Assembly: GCF_008802355.1 (NCBI RefSeq) | Contig: NZ_VZRA01000003.1 | Span: 356,374 to 420,373 of the forward strand | Direction: 5' to 3' | Length of the DNA: 64,000 bases | Source of the DNA: Oryzomonas sagensis | GTDB taxonomy: Bacteria > Desulfobacterota > Desulfuromonadia > Geobacterales > Pseudopelobacteraceae | Shown: positions 28,273-36,505 of the stretch, in pieces | Numbering within the stretch: the first letter of the stretch is position 1 | Layout: every line of letters begins with the position of its first letter | Made by a program: the position numbers and the translations under genes | Notes under the pieces: generated by a model | The model's input: only the letters and a program-made list of their open reading frames with translations | What the model was told of the DNA's origin: nothing | Database searches by the model: none

Positions 28273-28899
28273 ATGGCACCACAAATCGATGAACTGATCC
28301 AGAAGATCAGGGAGCTTGAAGAAGAACTGGAGGTCGAGTTCCGCACCAAACGGGAGCAGTTCCAGTTTATCATCGAGGAGAAGCGCGTCCGTTTCGCCGA
28401 AGAGGCGGCACGCCAGCAGCGCCGCCTCAAGACCGGGTTTTTCCGCTATTTGGCTGAATCCCGGCCGCTGAACGTTCTGACCGCCCCGGTCATCTATGCC
28501 GGATTCATCCCTTTTCTGTTGTTGGATCTTTTCCTGTTGATCTACCAGGCGGTCTGTTTCCCGATCTACGAAATTCCCAAGGTCAAGCGTGCGGAATACC
28601 TGGTTTTTGATCGTGAGGACCTCCCCTATCTCAACATCATAGAAAAGTTGAACTGCTTTTACTGCTCCTATGGCAATGGACTGGCAGCCTATTTTCGGGA
28701 GATCGCCGCCCGCACCGAACAGTACTGGTGCCCGATCAAGCATGCTCGCCGCATCCGGGCCGCCCATGATCGCTATCCTCGCTTTTTTGAGTACGGCGAC
28801 GCCGAAAGTTATCGCAAAGGGTTGGAGCGGCTAAGGAAAGAGTTTGACAAGGGCAACGGCATAAAACAGGAGGGCAAAAAGGCACAGAAGGATACATAA
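28273..28899 (+). CDS. Conserved membrane protein with Cys motif, function unknown
   Basis: This 208-residue protein has a charged N-terminal coiled-coil (about 5-55, ELIQKIRELEEELEVEF). A hydrophobic segment of about 45 residues follows, probably two helices, at about 68-105. A distinctive motif LNCFYCSYGNG lies at about 132-142 and a later ARTEQYWCPIKHAR at about 155-168. I have a memory of this motif pair in uncharacterised proteins of many Proteobacteria, without a known role. The three cysteines could bind metal or form a redox site. GGGAG precedes the ATG at 28273. The gene lies directly behind the 15-T hairpin. Confidence 0.7.
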   Translation: MAPQIDELIQKIRELEEELEVEFRTKREQFQFIIEEKRVRFAEEAARQQRRLKTGFFRYLAESRPLNVLTAPVIYAGFIPFLLLDLFLLIYQAVCFPIYEIPKVKRAEYLVFDREDLPYLNIIEKLNCFYCSYGNGLAAYFREIAARTEQYWCPIKHARRIRAAHDRYPRFFEYGDAESYRKGLERLRKEFDKGNGIKQEGKKAQKDT

Positions 28900-29014
28900 A
28901 TACAACATAGCGGGTGGACTTTTGGAGAACACGTCGGTAGTATGAATCCGTTTGTCTGCGGCCGGATCGGCCCGCAGCGAAAGCGAACAATGATGTCGAA
29001 AGGACACTGTTTTC

Positions 29015-30661
29015 ATGAAATGCATCCCCATTCCCCGCACCGAATCCGCCCATGACTACCAATTACTGATCAAACGACTGCTCCTGCACCCCATAGTGGA
29101 TGCGCCGGACCAGGAAATCGTCTACCGGGACCAAGTCCGCCATAGTTACCGCCAGTTCCGCGAGCGGGTCCAGCGCCTCGCGGCGGCCCTGACACGGATG
29201 GGAGTGAAACCGGGAGATACTGTGGCGGTTATGGATTGGGACAGTCACCGCTATCTGGAGTGCTTTTTTGCCGTGCCGATGATCGGCGCGGTGCTGCACA
29301 CCATCAACGTGCGTTTTTCCGCGGAACAGATTCTCTTCACCATCGACCATGCCGAGGATGACGTGCTTCTGGTCAACTCCGAGTTTCTGCCAATCCTGGA
29401 ACAGATCCGCGGCCGCATTGACACGGTGCGCGACTTTATTCTCCTCAAGGGCGACGAACCGCATCCCCACGAGACAACCTTGACATTCACCGCCGAGTAC
29501 GAGGAACTGCTGGCCTCGACCCCGCCGGAATTCGAATTTCCCGACTTCGACGAAAATACCCGTGCCACCACCTTTTATACCACCGGCACCACCGGCATGC
29601 CCAAGGGGGTCTACTTCAGTCACCGCCAACTCGTGTTGCATACCCTGGGGGTCCAGGCGGCGCTCTGCTCCTCGGTTGTCCAGGGATGTCTGCATCGCGG
29701 CGACGTTTACATGCCCATCACTCCCATGTTCCATGTTCATGCTTGGGGGTTGCCCTATGTGGCCACGTCACTGGGGCTCAAACAGGTCTACCCCGGTCGT
29801 TACGCACCGGATATGCTGCTGGAACTGATCGAACGCGAAAAGGTCACCTTTTCCCATTGCGTGCCGACCATTCTGCACATGCTGCTCAAACATCCCCATG
29901 CGGCCAAGATCGACCTGAGCAACTGGAAGCTGATCATCGGCGGCGCTGCCATGTCCCAGGCGTTGTGCATGGCGGCATTGGGACACGGCATAGATATTTT
30001 TACCGGCTACGGCATGTCCGAGACCTGTCCCATCCTGACCCTTGCCCAATTGACCCCCGATATGCTGAAGCTAAGCCCGGAAGAGCAGGCCGAGATCCGC
30101 TGCAAGACCGGTTTGGCGCTTCCCTTGGTCGATCTGAAAGTGGTGGGGGAAGGGCGGGACGAGATGCCTCGCGACGGCCGCAGCACGGGCGAGATTGTCG
30201 TCCGCGCCCCCTGGTTGACCCAGGGATATCTGAAGGATCACAAAACCTCCGAGAAACTCTGGGAGGGAGGCTACCTGCACACCGGTGACGTGGCGGTGCG
30301 GGATGAGCGGGGATACGTGAAGATAACCGACCGGAGCAAGGACGTCATCAAGGTCGGTGGAGAGTGGATATCCTCTCTGGAATTGGAGGATATCATCGCC
30401 CATCATCCCGCTGTGGCCGAGGTGGCCGTGATCGGCCTGCCCGATGAAAAATGGGGCGAGCGGCCCTTGGCCTTGGTGGTGCCAAAACCGGGCACGGTGG
30501 TCGTTGAAAAGCAGATTCAGCACCATGTTCGGGAATACGCCGACAAGGGGATGATCTCCAAGCAGGTCGTCCTTCTCAGGACGCGGATGGTGGAGACTAT
30601 TGATAAGACGAGTGTGGGGAAGATTAATAAGGTGGCGTTGCGGGAAAGGTATGTTTATTGA
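29015..30661 (+). CDS. Fatty acid-CoA ligase (AMP-binding enzyme)
   Basis: This 548-residue adenylate-forming enzyme activates a carboxylic acid, most likely a medium- or long-chain fatty acid, to its CoA thioester. Motifs: the P-loop [17 protein letters not shown] at about 185-200, the A5 region [12 protein letters not shown], the A7 [14 protein letters not shown] motif, and A8/A10 segments [12 protein letters not shown] and TSVGKINK. The length and order fit the alkK/FadD-like group. Host-like GC content persists until the last codons, after which the sequence turns AT-rich. Exact chain-length preference cannot be read from sequence. Confidence 0.9.
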   Translation: MKCIPIPRTESAHDYQLLIKRLLLHPIVDAPDQEIVYRDQVRHSYRQFRERVQRLAAALTRMGVKPGDTVAVMDWDSHRYLECFFAVPMIGAVLHTINVRFSAEQILFTIDHAEDDVLLVNSEFLPILEQIRGRIDTVRDFILLKGDEPHPHETTLTFTAEYEELLASTPPEFEFPDFDENTRATTFYTTGTTGMPKGVYFSHRQLVLHTLGVQAALCSSVVQGCLHRGDVYMPITPMFHVHAWGLPYVATSLGLKQVYPGRYAPDMLLELIEREKVTFSHCVPTILHMLLKHPHAAKIDLSNWKLIIGGAAMSQALCMAALGHGIDIFTGYGMSETCPILTLAQLTPDMLKLSPEEQAEIRCKTGLALPLVDLKVVGEGRDEMPRDGRSTGEIVVRAPWLTQGYLKDHKTSEKLWEGGYLHTGDVAVRDERGYVKITDRSKDVIKVGGEWISSLELEDIIAHHPAVAEVAVIGLPDEKWGERPLALVVPKPGTVVVEKQIQHHVREYADKGMISKQVVLLRTRMVETIDKTSVGKINKVALRERYVY

Positions 30662-30987
30662 GTCTTACGATAATAAAATGAGGTCTAATAATAGCCTAAA
30701 AAATTGCCAAGAGCTTTGTTAAATTATCCGACACGGGACCTCTCATACATCTAAAAAAGTGTAAAAATTACTGACAGGTTAGTCTCGTGCCCTTATCATG
30801 TTTGTGAATATCAAATATATGTATTTGCATATTTAGCTTGTTGTTAATATTAATGAAACGTGCAGCTTAATTGGAGATGAAAAGTAAATGTAAAGCAAAG
30901 CAATACTGGTCTCGCTGTTTAAGGTGGCACACAAATTGCTTCTAATTTCTGTAGTAAACAAAGCGCTGCACTTATTGGGGGGATAAG
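30662..30987. other. AT-rich intergenic region at the left edge of the island
   Basis: These 326 bases contain no open frame I can support. The composition changes sharply from the GC-rich acyl-CoA ligase gene to A+T-rich sequence. The only recognisable element is the sigma-54 promoter at 30925-30939. No repeat, attachment site or transposase remnant was seen, although a degraded one could be missed by eye. Confidence 0.7.
30925..30939 (+). promoter_or_regulatory. Sigma-54 (RpoN) -24/-12 promoter of the PEP-CTERM gene
   Basis: The sequence TGGCAC, five bases, TTGC is an exact match to the sigma-54 core consensus, with GG at 30926-30927 and GC at 30938-30939. The predicted start of transcription is near 30951, some 37 bases before the ATG. 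Sigma-54 control of PEP-CTERM genes through the PrsK/PrsR two-component pair is established in the exosortase literature; here the activator is not in the window. Confidence 0.8.
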
Positions 30988-31728
30988 ATGAAACTAACAA
31001 ATTTTAAAATTACCAAGGCTATCCTCGCAGCTCTAGCGATATTTTTTGTATCGGGAGTTGATGCTAATGCAACCTTGATTTATTCAAATAATTTTGAGGA
31101 TACCGTTGGAAGTGAATGGTCAGTCAATACAACATCTGTAACCCCCATAGGCAATCGTCACTTTTTAGGTGATTTTTCCAACGACTCTACAACTCTTACT
31201 CTGAGTGGCCTTTCTGCAGGTTTAGCAACTGTATCATTTGATGTGTATTTTATCCGATCATGGGACGGCGACAACCAGGCTTTTGGCCCTGATTATTTTA
31301 ATGTGGCAATCAACAATTCTCAGCTTCTACACCAATCTTTCAGCAACGGTGACCTCAGTATGCAGTCAAACGCATCACAAGCTGCTGAACGCTATACCCT
31401 TGGATATTCCTATTACAATGGCCTCCCCGGATATAATGTAACATATTCCAACATGGATTCAGTTTACCACTTTGTCCTTACGCTCCCAAGCCTCTCCAAC
31501 CTCATGGCTATTACTTTTTCGGGTAAAGGTTTGCAAGATAACTATGTCACTGGATTAGATGGCTCTTCATATCTTGACGAATCATGGGGGCTCGACAATG
31601 TAATTGTGGATGTTGCCCCCGTACCGGAACCTTCCGGTCTCTTGATGCTCTTTACCGGTGGGGCTATATTGCTGATATTGTGTTGGAGGAAACCATTTAA
31701 TAGTGCCAGACTTTATTTAAATATTTAA
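30988..31728 (+). CDS. PEP-CTERM sorting-domain protein
   Basis: This 246-residue exported protein has a signal peptide (basic start, hydrophobic 12-25, likely cleavage after DANA). The body is Ser/Thr/Asn-rich and beta-type. The C-terminal sorting signal is VPEPSGL, a hydrophobic helix (about 216-231) and a short basic tail (WRKP). PEP-CTERM proteins are cleaved at the PEP motif by an exosortase and are linked to exopolysaccharide-bearing biofilms. The tail runs about ten residues past the basic cluster, longer than usual. No exosortase is in the window. A good GGGGGG ribosome site precedes the ATG. Codon use is AT-rich. Confidence 0.85.
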   Translation: MKLTNFKITKAILAALAIFFVSGVDANATLIYSNNFEDTVGSEWSVNTTSVTPIGNRHFLGDFSNDSTTLTLSGLSAGLATVSFDVYFIRSWDGDNQAFGPDYFNVAINNSQLLHQSFSNGDLSMQSNASQAAERYTLGYSYYNGLPGYNVTYSNMDSVYHFVLTLPSLSNLMAITFSGKGLQDNYVTGLDGSSYLDESWGLDNVIVDVAPVPEPSGLLMLFTGGAILLILCWRKPFNSARLYLNI

Positions 31729-31768
31729 ATCGTTGCAGACAAACACTTTCTTTGTAATGTATTGTAAT

Positions 31769-31793
31769 ATCTAAATTATATTCCAATTTAGAT
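31769..31793. repeat. Perfect 9-base inverted repeat, AT-rich
   Basis: ATCTAAATT and its complement AATTTAGAT are separated by seven bases. It lies 41 bases after the PEP-CTERM stop and about 80 bases before the outer-membrane gene. The weak A-T stem without a T tract is a poor terminator. Nearly the same palindrome recurs at 35487-35506. Confidence 0.5.
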
Positions 31794-31871
31794 TGAAACT
31801 AATTGAATAGTCGACCAATTGGCTGGTAAGTTGTTGTTTAATTGAATTTATTCTGTCTGAGCGAAAGGAAA

Positions 31872-33920
31872 ATGATGTTCGCCCAGTTTCTGCTATACCC
31901 CCTGATTGCTCTGATCGTTTTGTTCCCACAATTTTCTTCGGCAACAGAAGATGCCCACACAATGTTTATGAAGGGTATGTCACTGGAGGCATCTCTCCAG
32001 ACGTTTGCAGCGCGTAGTTGTTTTGCTAAAGCGACCCAGATAGAGCCAGACAATACGGGTTATAAAGAACATAACGCGTGGTTCCTCAATGAATATGGCT
32101 TCTCTGAAGAAGCCGAAAAGTTTTTTTTAAATTTGGTAAAAATTAAACCGACTGATACTATCTATCGTGGACTTGCCTGGAACCAATTGGCTGTCGGGCA
32201 TCTGGCTGAGTCTGTTGCAACATATCGAAAAGTTATTCCTGATATATCATCAACATTCCTTGAGTCGAGGACATTAGTTAGTATCCGTCGTCGGCTTAGC
32301 GAAGATAATGCCGCTAAAATAAATAAGCTTCTTGTCCATCTCTCCCAGTCACCATCGGATACCTCTGCTCAACAAGAACTGTTCAGAACATATACCTATC
32401 AGAGGTTGTGGGACGATGCCTTTCGCATCGGTCAACAAATTCGCAACGATGATCCTAACAATCTTCATTTTCGCTGGGAGTTTGCGCGCATGCTTTTTTG
32501 GAGTAATCGACTTGAACAAGCCGACTCTGAGTTTGCATCTATGGCCGCAACTCATCCAGACAATCCTTTTATACTTTGGGAATGGGCAAAAGTTCAGTCG
32601 GCAAGAAATAGGCTTGAAGAGGCCGGAAAAAATCTTGAGAGGGCATTACTACTTGCACCGGCAACACCCGAAATTATCAAAGATTTGGCCGAACTGCATG
32701 CTCGTAGGGGGGACAGCCAGAAATCTTTAAAATCAACTCAACTACTTCTTCAAAACAAGGAACGACCGCTAATTGCGGCCTTGACAGAGGCGCGCTGTAA
32801 CCATTTTCTTGGGAATGGAAATAAAGCACAGCAACTATACAAACAGATTCTTGCCTTATATCCTGCCAATCAGGAAGCTCTCTGGGGACTTGCTGAAATT
32901 TCCGTTAAAACTGGCCCTGTTTACGATGCGATGAATGCTATTAAACAACTTGAAACTATTAACGATAGTGACCCACGTATTTATGAATTGCTAGAGATAC
33001 TTAAAATATCAAGCTTGCCACGAATAACTGTTCGGACAGATTGGTACAGCAATTCTAATAATTATTCCCGTTTAAATAGTGGTTTTGATTTTGAAGGCCC
33101 ACTGTGGGTGGGACTGTTAACCAAAACTGGCTATATCTACTCTAGGTTTCGCCAAAACGGTTTTAATACCATTAACCGTCAATCAGTTTTTGTGCAGGCA
33201 GAAAAGAAAATTCAACACTATCTCGCTATAACCGGTCGGTTGGATGGCAACTTCTATGACAATCAACAAAATCACCTAAACTTACGCCTGTCTTCAACCG
33301 TTGAACTTAATTCTTTAGGCGTAGTTAAGCTAAGTTATGACCATATTGACATAATCGACACAGAACCGGCCTTTGGTAATCAATTCTATAACCCTGTCGT
33401 CTCTATAGGCGCAGCACGTCTAAAGTTGACCACAAATGACTATTCTGTTTATCTTCGACAAGGGATCGTCAAGGAATGGGCTCTGTGGGGAAAACTGACA
33501 TATGGCGATTATTCTGACGATAATCTTAAACTTAGCTCCGTTGTTGGAGTAGATTATTCACCAGAACTGTTTCCAAATTTTAAGGCATATTATAGTTACT
33601 TTTTTTTGGATTATTCCCATAAAGCTCTAGAGAGTGCGTATTTTGACCCTTCAAATTTTTCTGCCCACACTACCGGAATGGCATACCGCGTAAAATCAGA
33701 TCGCTTTATCTACGGAGGGGAGTGGAACCTAAACTATCTTCAACGTAGCGGGGGCATTGGCAACACTATTTCAATCTTTACCGGCCTTGATATTGGTAAC
33801 ACCCAAGGGCTGCATTGTGAGGCAAAGTATTTTTATCAGAATAGAGGAGAAAATCGGGATTCGTTTAGTGGTCATTATGCCGCCCAGCAAATTCTGTTGT
33901 CTTATTTTGTCTTGTTCTAG
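31872..33920 (+). CDS. TPR-containing outer-membrane beta-barrel protein (polysaccharide export)
   Basis: This 682-residue protein has a signal peptide (MMFAQFLLYPLIALIVLF, cleaved near FSSATE). A tetratricopeptide superhelix occupies about 25-390, with helical pairs such as NPFILWEWAKVQSARNRLEEAGKNLERALLLAP. From about 400 to the end alternating polar/aromatic strands look like a beta-barrel, closing with YFVLF, an aromatic C-terminus expected by the BAM machinery. The architecture is that of PgaA/BcsC-type exporters, which pass a polymer across the outer membrane. I start at the ATG at 31872 with AAAGGAA close upstream (the next ATG is equally good). The synthase gene follows after nine bases. 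Confidence 0.82.
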   Translation: MMFAQFLLYPLIALIVLFPQFSSATEDAHTMFMKGMSLEASLQTFAARSCFAKATQIEPDNTGYKEHNAWFLNEYGFSEEAEKFFLNLVKIKPTDTIYRGLAWNQLAVGHLAESVATYRKVIPDISSTFLESRTLVSIRRRLSEDNAAKINKLLVHLSQSPSDTSAQQELFRTYTYQRLWDDAFRIGQQIRNDDPNNLHFRWEFARMLFWSNRLEQADSEFASMAATHPDNPFILWEWAKVQSARNRLEEAGKNLERALLLAPATPEIIKDLAELHARRGDSQKSLKSTQLLLQNKERPLIAALTEARCNHFLGNGNKAQQLYKQILALYPANQEALWGLAEISVKTGPVYDAMNAIKQLETINDSDPRIYELLEILKISSLPRITVRTDWYSNSNNYSRLNSGFDFEGPLWVGLLTKTGYIYSRFRQNGFNTINRQSVFVQAEKKIQHYLAITGRLDGNFYDNQQNHLNLRLSSTVELNSLGVVKLSYDHIDIIDTEPAFGNQFYNPVVSIGAARLKLTTNDYSVYLRQGIVKEWALWGKLTYGDYSDDNLKLSSVVGVDYSPELFPNFKAYYSYFFLDYSHKALESAYFDPSNFSAHTTGMAYRVKSDRFIYGGEWNLNYLQRSGGIGNTISIFTGLDIGNTQGLHCEAKYFYQNRGENRDSFSGHYAAQQILLSYFVLF

Positions 33921-33929
33921 GAGGGGCAC

Positions 33930-35471
33930 ATGTCCATAAATACAGCCATAAAGAGCTGGCTGGATGATATTCAGGGTAAGAAAAAATATCAACGATACAA
34001 AGAACAAGAAACTCGTACCAGAAGGGTCTTGGGGCAAATATTTGCAATTCTCAATATTCCGTGTGCGGTGTTTTATTTCTCTTGGTGTGTTTATAAAGCT
34101 AATTGGCAGTATTGGTATACTTTCATACCTTTTATTTTAAGTGAAAGTGTATTCCTTGTTCACTACCTACTCTGGATTAATTTGCTCTGGTACAAACGCC
34201 ATCACCACCCTGAAGGGGTTATTTCTCAAAAAAAATATTCAGTAGACGTCTTTATTCCTGTTTGCAGAGAGCCGCTTGAAATCGTAAGACGGACGGTTAT
34301 GGCCGCCTGCACTATTGATTATGAGAACAAGATTGTTTACATCCTCGACGATGGCGAAGACGATAAACTTCTCTCTATGGCCGAGGAATTTTGTATAGGC
34401 TATATCCGTCGTCCCACCCATGAAAACCGCAAAGCTGGCAACCTTAATTATGCATTTAGTCGAACCAATGGAGACTTGATCCTTGCTCTTGATGCCGATC
34501 AAGTTGCTGAAAGTAATATTTTGAAAAGTATTGTCGGCTATTTTTCAATTCCTCGTATTGCTTTTGTACAGACTGAACAGCGCTTTAACCTACCGAAAAA
34601 CGATCCATGGGGAAATTCTGACGAGGTTTTCTACAAAGCCATGCAGTCTGGTAAAGATAATGATAATGCTGCCATTTCTTGCGGTAATGGAGTCGTCTAT
34701 CGTCGAGAAGCATTGATGGAAATTGGAGGGTTTTCAGAGTGGAACTTAGTGGAAGACCTTCACACATCTATGCGTATCCATGCTAAGGGGTGGAAAACTG
34801 TATACCATGATACAGCCTTTACTATTGGCCATGCTCCGGAAGATGTTTGCAGCCACCTGAAACAACGATGGCAATGGGCAGTGGATTCGTTGCGACTTTT
34901 TTTTTGGGATTCGCCTCTGCGTCACAAAGGGCTCTCTTGGAGGCAAAAAGCTCAGTATCTGCACTTTGGCTACAATTACATCTCTTTCGGCGTTTTTTTA
35001 CCGATTTTTTTCCTCCTACCTATTTGGTCTCTTTTCACACATAATTTCATGCTTAAGGCGAATTTGTCGGAATACTTTCTTGCCAGATTACCATACTTTA
35101 TTGTCTATTTGATAGCTAACAAGCTTCTCACGGATGGCCTCAACAACTATAAAGTATTTCAGTGTCAAGCGGGACTTTTTTATGTGTATTTCAGCGCTGT
35201 GGTGACTGCTCTTCGCTGTCGCACAAAGCTTCCTGACTACACTGTAACTAGCAAGGTCAAAAAACATTCCCTGTTCACGACAAAGATTTTATCATGTTGG
35301 CCTCATATGCTCATTTCCCTGTTTTCACTTATAGCAATAGTATATGGTATTGTGACAATACATAATGATCCCTGGTTTTTAATAGTAAATATTTTTTGGG
35401 CGACCTGGACTATCGTTACCCTTAGTAGATTTATCGGTCTTAGCTTGTGGCCCCAAATGTACATGCGATGA
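33930..35471 (+). CDS. Processive family 2 glycosyltransferase (cellulose/PNAG synthase-like)
   Basis: This 513-residue inner-membrane synthase has two N-terminal helices (about 35-56 and 62-88). A cytosolic GT2 domain follows, with SVDVFIPVCREP, DD at 140-141, DAD at 188-190, CGNGVVYRR near 251-259, VED at 274-276 and QRWQW at 312-316. At least four helices lie after residue 350. These are the landmarks of BcsA-like synthases that make and translocate a beta-linked chain. Two deviations: the closing motif has Gln where QxxRW has Arg, and no PilZ domain follows. The polymer is unknown. The stop overlaps the next start in ATGA. Confidence 0.85.
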   Translation: MSINTAIKSWLDDIQGKKKYQRYKEQETRTRRVLGQIFAILNIPCAVFYFSWCVYKANWQYWYTFIPFILSESVFLVHYLLWINLLWYKRHHHPEGVISQKKYSVDVFIPVCREPLEIVRRTVMAACTIDYENKIVYILDDGEDDKLLSMAEEFCIGYIRRPTHENRKAGNLNYAFSRTNGDLILALDADQVAESNILKSIVGYFSIPRIAFVQTEQRFNLPKNDPWGNSDEVFYKAMQSGKDNDNAAISCGNGVVYRREALMEIGGFSEWNLVEDLHTSMRIHAKGWKTVYHDTAFTIGHAPEDVCSHLKQRWQWAVDSLRLFFWDSPLRHKGLSWRQKAQYLHFGYNYISFGVFLPIFFLLPIWSLFTHNFMLKANLSEYFLARLPYFIVYLIANKLLTDGLNNYKVFQCQAGLFYVYFSAVVTALRCRTKLPDYTVTSKVKKHSLFTTKILSCWPHMLISLFSLIAIVYGIVTIHNDPWFLIVNIFWATWTIVTLSRFIGLSLWPQMYMR

Positions 35472-36370
35472 AGTTTGGAATTTACCATCTAAATTATAAT
35501 TTAGATAGAGCTGCTCTTGCTATTCTTGAAAAAAAATATGGAACCGAAATTTCCATCCTTTCTTTTTATAGAGCCTGGAATGATTGCAAGATTGAAGATG
35601 ACCTGCCTTGGCTGAGTTGGCTTTTGTCTGCGCCAAAAGAAATCCTTTTAACATGGGAACCTTGGTCCATCAATTCTGAATTTGGTGTGCTCGAAAAGCA
35701 GCCCCATTTTTCACTTATAAACATTACCGCCGGAGTATTTGATACCTACATTAGGGCATTTGCCTCTACTCTGGCAGCTTGCCCAAAGGCTATTTTACTA
35801 CGTCCGATGCATGAAATGAATGGCTCTTGGTACCCTTGGGGTGGCACTGTAAATAATAATACACCTGAGGAATTTCTGAAAGCTTGGAACCATATCAGAA
35901 CACTTTTTTTTGAAGTTGGTGCATCAAATGTTAAATGGGTCTGGTCGCCATATACTTCATCATATCCAGATACTCATGAAAACAGAATCTGTAATTATTT
36001 TCCTGGTGATGACCAAATCGATATGATAGCTCTTGACGGCTACAATTGGGGGGCGTCAACTGAATGGAGTAATTGGCATAGTTTCGTTGATTTGTTCAGA
36101 GATGGGTATGATATTGTAACTTCTCTTTCAAGAAGACCTGTGATAATTGGCGAAGTCGGGTGTGCAGAGTTAGGCGGAGAAAAGCCAGATTGGATAAGTG
36201 ATATGTTTTCAATTCTGCCATCACGATTTGAGCGGATAGAAGCGTTAATTTGGTTTGATATTAACAAGGAATGCGATTGGCGTATAGCTTCTTCTGCTTC
36301 TTCAATGCGTATTTTCAAGAGCAGATCGCATATGTTTTTTGCCTCGTGCGCAAGTTGTCCTATCAAGTAG
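35468..36370 (+). CDS. GH26-like glycoside hydrolase without signal peptide
   Basis: The 300-residue product has a TIM-barrel glycosidase pattern like family GH26 (beta-mannanase type). The acid/base Glu lies in LLRPMHEMNGSWYPWGG at about residue 119. The nucleophile Glu lies in RPVIIGEVGCAELGG at about residue 232. Other matches are VKWVWSPY and MIALDGYNW. The start ATG at 35468 overlaps the synthase stop, so translation is coupled. There is no signal peptide or membrane helix: the first strand begins at residue 2. Secreted hydrolases usually accompany such synthases, so a cytosolic one is odd. The substrate is unknown; GH26 includes beta-mannanases and related enzymes. Confidence 0.78.
   Translation: MKFGIYHLNYNLDRAALAILEKKYGTEISILSFYRAWNDCKIEDDLPWLSWLLSAPKEILLTWEPWSINSEFGVLEKQPHFSLINITAGVFDTYIRAFASTLAACPKAILLRPMHEMNGSWYPWGGTVNNNTPEEFLKAWNHIRTLFFEVGASNVKWVWSPYTSSYPDTHENRICNYFPGDDQIDMIALDGYNWGASTEWSNWHSFVDLFRDGYDIVTSLSRRPVIIGEVGCAELGGEKPDWISDMFSILPSRFERIEALIWFDINKECDWRIASSASSMRIFKSRSHMFFASCASCPIK
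35487..35506. repeat. Perfect 20-base AT palindrome within the GH26-like gene
   Basis: ATCTAAATTATAATTTAGAT is fully self-complementary. It covers codons 7-13 of the hydrolase and repeats the arms of the inverted repeat at 31769-31793. It could be an operator or a cruciform site, or chance in AT-rich DNA. Confidence 0.45.
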
Positions 36371-36505
36371 ACAGTTTATGGTAAGTTGATGTTCCGTCCC
36401 AAGTGTTCAGCTGCACCATATCGATTAAAGGCTGATGATGTACTCTTATAGCTTGCCTGAGCGGAGGCTATTTTAATGAAATGGATAAATTGAATTCGGA
36501 GTACC

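Noticed and set aside
28831-29040. Small minus-strand open frame with hydrophobic character between the Cys-motif gene and the acyl-CoA ligase gene.
   Set aside because: It overlaps the ends of two supported genes and has no ribosome-binding site or recognisable sequence.
30662-36480. An exosortase gene to match the PEP-CTERM protein.
   Set aside because: No multi-helix protein with exosortase Cys/Arg motifs lies in the island or elsewhere in the window.
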